Of a stretch of DNA of 64,000 nt, positions 60,390 through 64,000 are shown piece after piece. A program made the translations under genes and the position numbers. How positions within the stretch are numbered: the stretch's first letter is position 1; each line of letters opens with the position of its first letter. Source of the DNA: Allobosea vaviloviae (GTDB lineage: Bacteria; Pseudomonadota; Alphaproteobacteria; Rhizobiales; Beijerinckiaceae); the NCBI RefSeq assembly GCF_001298265.1, contig NZ_LGSZ01000022.1:1-64000 (forward strand), written 5' to 3'. The notes beneath the pieces are model-generated. The model had not been told where the DNA came from and did no database searches. It was given only the letters and a program-made list of their open reading frames with translations.

Positions 60390-60728
60390 ATGCTTCGTTC
60401 ATTGCCGGGCCTTGCGCTCGCCGTCGCCCTGTCGTCGCTGGCATTTGCGGCTTCCGCGCAGACGCCGTCGCCAACCACGACGCCGCCTGCCAAGCCGGCG
60501 GAGGCGCAGGCCAGCGGTGGCCTGGGGCCCAAAATCACGGACCCGGCGCAGATCGACAAGGGCCAGAACATGATCCTGCCGAACGCGGGCGTCTCCCACG
60601 AGTCGGCGGCGCCCACGATGGTCTATGACTGCAAGAACAAGCCGCAGGATTGCACCACGCCGACCAATTCCGGCGACAAGGCGGATTTGCCGGCGACCTC
60701 GGCCACGCCGCCCACCTCGAAGCCATAA
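60390..60728 (+). CDS. Small exported proline-rich hypothetical protein
   Basis: A 112-residue protein with a signal peptide (LALAVALSSLAFAASAQ). The mature region is Pro/Thr/Ala-rich with PKITDPAQIDKGQNMILPNA, then APTMVYDCKNKPQDCTTPTN, holding two cysteines that may form a disulfide. No family is recognised. GGGGAA lies 7 bases before the ATG. It stands between the monooxygenase and the dioxygenase without an obvious operon link. Confidence 0.68.
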   Translation: MLRSLPGLALAVALSSLAFAASAQTPSPTTTPPAKPAEAQASGGLGPKITDPAQIDKGQNMILPNAGVSHESAAPTMVYDCKNKPQDCTTPTNSGDKADLPATSATPPTSKP

Positions 60729-60863
60729 GCGCATTCGGCGTCGATTGCAGGATTGCAACGAGCCGATTGCTGGCGCCGCCATTCCATTGCGGTTTCGCGA
60801 GCCTATCTTTGCCCCAACAGCCGAGCCGTTCAGCGCTCGGCATTGATCCTCAAGGGGCAAGCC

Positions 60864-61811
60864 ATGAAGCTCACCGGCATCCACCACGTCACTGCGATCT
60901 CGGCCGACGCGCCGGGCAACCGGCGCTTCTATGCCGAGACGCTCGGCATGCGTCTGGTCAAGAAGACCGTGAACCAGGACGATACCTCGGCCTATCACCT
61001 GTTCTATGCCGATGGCGCGGGCTCGCCCGGCAGCGACCTGACCTTCTTCGACTGGCCGGCATCACCGGCGCGCCGCGGAACCCATGCGATCAGCCGGACC
61101 TCGCTGCGCGTGGCAAACGAGGCCTCCCTGGAGTGGTGGCGGATTCGCCTGGCCGAGGCCGGCATCGCGGTGACGCCGATCCGTGCGATCAACGGCCGGT
61201 CGGCGATCGATTTCGAGGATCCCGAAGGCCAGCGTCTGACGTTGATCGCCGATGGTGGGGACATTCCCTTCATCGTCTGGGAGAAGAGCTCCGTTCCCGC
61301 CGAGCATCAGATCCGCGGTCTCGGCCCCGTCACCATCTCGGTGCCGAAGCTGGAGCGGACGGAGGTCGTGCTGACGCAGTTGCTGGGGCTGGAGAAGATC
61401 GGGAGCTATCGCGATGCCGCCCATGCCACCGGCGAGATCCATGTCTTCAGGATCGGGGAGGGTGGGGCTGATGCAGAACTCCATGTCGCCGTCGAGCCCG
61501 ATCTGCCGCAGGCTCGCGAAGGCGCAGGCGGCGTGCATCACCTCGCCTTGCGGACACCGACCTTCGCCGACTACGACGCCTGGGCGGAGCGTCTGCGCGC
61601 CGCCGGCTATCCCAATAGCGGGCCGGTCGATCGCTTCTATTTCCGCTCGCTTTATCTGCGCGAGCCCAACGGAATCCTGATCGAGATCGCGACCGACGGG
61701 CCGGGCTTCGCCACCGACGAGCCCGCCGAGATCATGGGCGAAAAGCTCTCGCTGCCGCCGTTCCTGGAAGGCAAGCGCACCCAGATCGAGGCTGGATTGA
61801 AGCCACTCTGA
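60864..61811 (+). CDS. Ring-cleaving dioxygenase, VOC superfamily (second paralogue)
   Basis: A 315-residue VOC protein related to the one at 1006. It starts LTGIHHVTAISADAPGNRRF with metal His8, and later has GGVHHLALRTP (His) and GILIEIATDGPGFATDE (Glu), so the metal triad is complete. Members cleave hydroquinone- or catechol-like rings; some are linked to quinone stress. It follows the aryl-CoA cluster, but whether it takes part is uncertain, as the CoA pathway does not need a ring-cleaving dioxygenase. The start at 60864 with AAGGGG upstream is preferred to the longer ORF from 60753. Confidence 0.87.
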   Translation: MKLTGIHHVTAISADAPGNRRFYAETLGMRLVKKTVNQDDTSAYHLFYADGAGSPGSDLTFFDWPASPARRGTHAISRTSLRVANEASLEWWRIRLAEAGIAVTPIRAINGRSAIDFEDPEGQRLTLIADGGDIPFIVWEKSSVPAEHQIRGLGPVTISVPKLERTEVVLTQLLGLEKIGSYRDAAHATGEIHVFRIGEGGADAELHVAVEPDLPQAREGAGGVHHLALRTPTFADYDAWAERLRAAGYPNSGPVDRFYFRSLYLREPNGILIEIATDGPGFATDEPAEIMGEKLSLPPFLEGKRTQIEAGLKPL

Positions 61812-62024
61812 CGGATCGGCGGCACAGTTCCGCTCAGCGGCAGGCATGACCAGGAGCGGCGGACCGAGAGACCGGCCCGCCGCTTCCTTTCGTCTGCTTT
61901 GGATGCAAATCGTTCACCCGCTTTTAACCACGCAGCCCTCTACTGAAATTCGGCAGGTTTGCCGGTTTTCCGCTGTCGCGTTCGATGGCGGGCGTGTGTT
62001 GCGTCGGGTCGAGAGCGTAGCGAA

Positions 62025-63176
62025 ATGTCGGGACAGGGTTTGAGGCGGCGCGCGCATGCGCATACCCGCTACCGGGTCGGCCATAATGTCTGTCTCCAGA
62101 TCGCCGCCATCGTGGTGGCCTGCGGCGTCGGCTATGTCGCGCTCGATCCGGGGCCGGACGCGCAGATCCCCCTCCATGCGACGCCGCAGCGCGACGTCCT
62201 GACGACCGGGTCCCTCGCTCCCTCATCAACGGCCTACCGAAATCTGCTGAATCCGGGATTCCTGCTGGGCACGACGCCGGGCTCCTTCGGTGGCGATCGG
62301 CCGATGCAGGCCGGCCTCCAGCGCAACGCCTCACCGGAGCCGGTGACGGCTGTGCCCGTCCTGCCTGCGCCGCCGGTCCAGACGGCGTCCGTCCAGCCGA
62401 CGCAGCCGACGGCTGCGACGCCTCTCGCGAGCGTGCTTGTCGATCCTCTAGCGTCTTCGCCGCAGGCGGTCTCCAAAATCGTCAAGGATGCGCCGCTGCC
62501 GGCCCCGCGACCGGCCGAACTGAAACTCCCCGGGACGGCCGAGCCGCCGGCCATCGCCTTGCGCCAGCCGACGCGCCGCGAGAAGGTGGCCGCGGCTCCC
62601 GCGCCGGCTGCCGAGGACAACCGCTCGTTCTTCGAAAAGCTCTTCGGCGGCGTGCGCCAGCCGAACGGCCCGGCGATGGCCTATGCCGCGCCCGAGGACG
62701 ACGCCGTCGACCGCTCGCGCGGTCGCAGGCTCAGCCCGTCCTTCGGACCGCCTGTGACGACGGGGCAGGCCACCGCGATCTACGACATCAGCGCCAAGGT
62801 CGTGCACATGCCCAATGGCGAGAAGCTGGAGGCGCATTCGGGCCTCGGCGACAAGATGGACGATCCGCGCTTCGCCCATGTCCGGATGAAGGGCGTGACA
62901 CCGCCGCATACCTATACGCTCACCGAGCGAGAGGCGCTGTTCCACGGCCACCGCGCGTTGCGACTGAACCCGGTCGGCGGCAGCAGCGCGATCTATGGAC
63001 GCGCCGGCCTGCTGACCCATCCTTATCTTCTCGGCCCCGGCGGCGACTCGAACGGCTGCGTGTCCTTCAAGGACTATGAGCGCTTCCTGCAAGCCTATCT
63101 GCGCGGCGAGGTGAAGCGCCTCGTCGTCGTCGCCAGCATGCGGGACGCTCCGTCTTCGATGATCGCGTCGCGCTGA
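62025..63176 (+). CDS. tlde1/DUF2778 domain protein, probable L,D-transpeptidase-like
   Basis: A 383-residue protein. Near the N-terminus is a single membrane segment (LQIAAIVVACGVGYVAL, about 24-40), then a Pro/Ala-rich linker to about 240. The tlde1 (DUF2778) domain runs from about 250 to 370: TAIYDISAKVVHMPNGEKLE, AHSGLGDKMDDPR with His271, ALFHGHRALRLNPVGG, IYGRAGLLTHPYLLGPGGDS and NGCVSFKDY with Cys345. The domain belongs to enzymes that cut or exchange peptidoglycan peptides. Here it is tethered to the inner membrane and faces the periplasm, so a cell-wall role is likelier than a secreted effector. Start 62025 is chosen for the membrane anchor. Confidence 0.85.
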   Translation: MSGQGLRRRAHAHTRYRVGHNVCLQIAAIVVACGVGYVALDPGPDAQIPLHATPQRDVLTTGSLAPSSTAYRNLLNPGFLLGTTPGSFGGDRPMQAGLQRNASPEPVTAVPVLPAPPVQTASVQPTQPTAATPLASVLVDPLASSPQAVSKIVKDAPLPAPRPAELKLPGTAEPPAIALRQPTRREKVAAAPAPAAEDNRSFFEKLFGGVRQPNGPAMAYAAPEDDAVDRSRGRRLSPSFGPPVTTGQATAIYDISAKVVHMPNGEKLEAHSGLGDKMDDPRFAHVRMKGVTPPHTYTLTEREALFHGHRALRLNPVGGSSAIYGRAGLLTHPYLLGPGGDSNGCVSFKDYERFLQAYLRGEVKRLVVVASMRDAPSSMIASR

Positions 63177-63183
63177 CGCTGAC

Positions 63184-63205
63184 GGGCGCGTCGCAGGACG
63201 CGCCC
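63184..63205. terminator. Hairpin between convergent tlde1 and topA genes
   Basis: GGGCGCGTC and GACGCGCCC form a perfect 9-bp stem with a GCAG loop. It lies 8 bp after the tlde1 stop and 26 bp before the topA stop. No T tract. Confidence 0.5.
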
Positions 63206-63230
63206 GAGGCTCCGCGATCCAGCGCGCCGT

Positions 63231-64000
63231 TCAGCCTTTCGCGGCGGTCTTCGCCTTGGGCTTTGCCGCGGCCGTCTTGGGTTTCGCGACAGCTGCCTTG
63301 GGTTTCGCAGCAGCCTTGGCCTTTGCTGCGGCAGGCTTCTTCGCCGGCGCCTTGGCGGCTTTCGCCTTGCCCGGCCCCTTCACGCCGCTCGACTCCGCCT
63401 TGGCATTGACCAGCTCGACCGCCTGTTCGAGCGTGATCGCCTCCTGCGTCATCGCCTTGGGCAGGGTCGCGTTGACCTTGCCCCAGTTGACGTAAGGCCC
63501 GTATTTGCCGGCGCGCACCACGAGCTTGCCCCCACCGGGATGCTCTCCGAGATCACGGCCCGGCACGGCCGCGCCGCGTCCGAAGCGAGCGCCCGGACCG
63601 CCGCTCTCCTTGGCGACGATCAGGTCGATGGCGCGGTTGCCGCCGATCTGCAGGATGTCGTCGTCCTTGTCGATATTGGCGTAGGTCTTGCCGTGCTGGA
63701 CATAAGGCCCGTAGCGGCCGATGCCGGCGAGGATCGGCTCGCCGCTTTCGGGGTGCCTCGCGACCTCCTTGGGCAGCGACAGCAAGGCAAGCGCCGTTTC
63801 CAGATCGACGCTGCCCGGGCTCATGCCCTTGGGCAGGCTGGAGCGCTTGGGCTTCTCGCCCTCGCCGAGCTGGATATAGGGGCCGAAGCGCCCGTCGCGA
63901 ACCGTGACCTCGGCCTCCGTCACCGGATCCTTGCCGAGCACGCGAACGCCCGGCGCGCCGGTCCCGCCCTCAGTCGTGGCCTCGCCATCGGCAGCCTGGA
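63231..64000 (-). CDS. topA: DNA topoisomerase I, C-terminal part (cut by the window edge)
   Basis: About 256 codons run off the right end of the window. They contain the repeated zinc-less C-terminal modules of alphaproteobacterial TopA: GRFGPYIQLGEGEKP, GIGRYGPYVQHGKTYANI and RAGKYGPYVNWGKVNATLPK, followed by a Lys/Ala/Pro-rich tail (PKAAVAKPKTAAAKPKAKTA). The enzyme relaxes negatively supercoiled DNA; the catalytic Tyr lies outside the window. Reading is open to base 64000 in this frame (VRVLGKDPVTEAEVTV at the edge), so it is a partial gene, not a short one. The basic tail fits binding to DNA or RNA polymerase. Confidence 0.93.
   Translation of the reverse strand, partial: QAADGEATTEGGTGAPGVRVLGKDPVTEAEVTVRDGRFGPYIQLGEGEKPKRSSLPKGMSPGSVDLETALALLSLPKEVARHPESGEPILAGIGRYGPYVQHGKTYANIDKDDDILQIGGNRAIDLIVAKESGGPGARFGRGAAVPGRDLGEHPGGGKLVVRAGKYGPYVNWGKVNATLPKAMTQEAITLEQAVELVNAKAESSGVKGPGKAKAAKAPAKKPAAAKAKAAAKPKAAVAKPKTAAAKPKAKTAAKG

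Noticed and set aside
62025-63176. tlde1 protein as a type VI secretion effector with an immunity partner
   Set aside because: It has an N-terminal membrane anchor and no adjacent immunity or type VI genes; DUF2778 proteins of this layout are common housekeeping-type cell-wall proteins in this order.

Overview
The window is GC-rich DNA from an alphaproteobacterium, most likely a soil or rhizosphere member of the Hyphomicrobiales (a Bosea- or Methylobacterium-like genome; the genus is inferred). Supporting this are an imuA-imuB-dnaE2 mutagenesis cassette behind an alphaproteobacterial LexA box (GAAC-N7-GAAC), DUF2842 next to ctaA, a DUF2778/tlde1 protein, and many intergenic palindromes of the kind common in this order. 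It reads as chromosome: a tRNA-Pro, heme A synthase and topA are present. The only mobile DNA seen is one IS21-like end at the extreme left.

Layout. 1-2.9 kb: an IS end cuts a LysR-type regulator next to a DoxX protein, a ring-cleaving VOC dioxygenase and an esterase, a set resembling the quinone-detoxification (mhq) genes of Bacillus. 3-4.5 kb: a small membrane ORF, a serralysin-like protein that has lost its zinc ligands, and tRNA-Pro(GGG). 4.6-17.4 kb: surface or exopolysaccharide genes (methyltransferase, acyltransferase, Wzy-like polymerase, priming glycosylphosphotransferase, GT4, Wza-like exporter, Wzc/GumC-like co-polymerase, CelD-like acetyltransferase, polysaccharide deacetylase) with an mdtJI-type SMR pair in the middle. 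17.4-24.3 kb: housekeeping and mixed genes (DUF2842, ctaA, HerA-like ATPase, YARHG-like protein, ceramidase-like protein, hydantoin-racemase-like enzyme, ABC exporter). 24.3-29.5 kb: a CodA-like amidohydrolase, a GntR/FCD regulator and an NMT1-type ABC importer that share an upstream motif.

29.5-36.6 kb: a DUF3616 protein, then the SOS mutagenesis cassette. Its dnaE2 is frameshifted inside a perfect palindrome. 36.6-44.3 kb: a dipeptide/opine-type ABC importer with two tandem binding proteins, each behind a good sigma-54 (-24/-12) promoter candidate. 44.3-50.3 kb: a MetE-like methyltransferase and a complete branched-chain-type (Liv) ABC importer in one minus-strand run. 50.4-52 kb: an SDR with an altered active site and a four-EF-hand protein.

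52.1-60.3 kb: a CoA-dependent aromatic degradation cluster: AMP-binding aryl-CoA ligase, flavin monooxygenase/old-yellow-enzyme fusion, acyl-CoA dehydrogenase, enoyl-CoA hydratase, SDR, RidA-like protein and a MarR regulator. A perfect 28-bp palindrome sits in the divergent promoter. This fits aerobic 2-aminobenzoate (anthranilate) or salicylate catabolism through the CoA thioester; the neighbouring Liv importer is a plausible uptake system. 60.3-64 kb: a small exported protein, a second VOC dioxygenase, a tlde1-domain protein and the 3' end of topA, cut by the window edge.

No CRISPR array, prophage, toxin-antitoxin pair or recognisable defence island was found. The strongest leads are the broken dnaE2 and repeat-bearing mutagenesis cassette, the zinc-less serralysin relative, the two tandem sigma-54-type promoters and the MarR-controlled aryl-CoA cluster.
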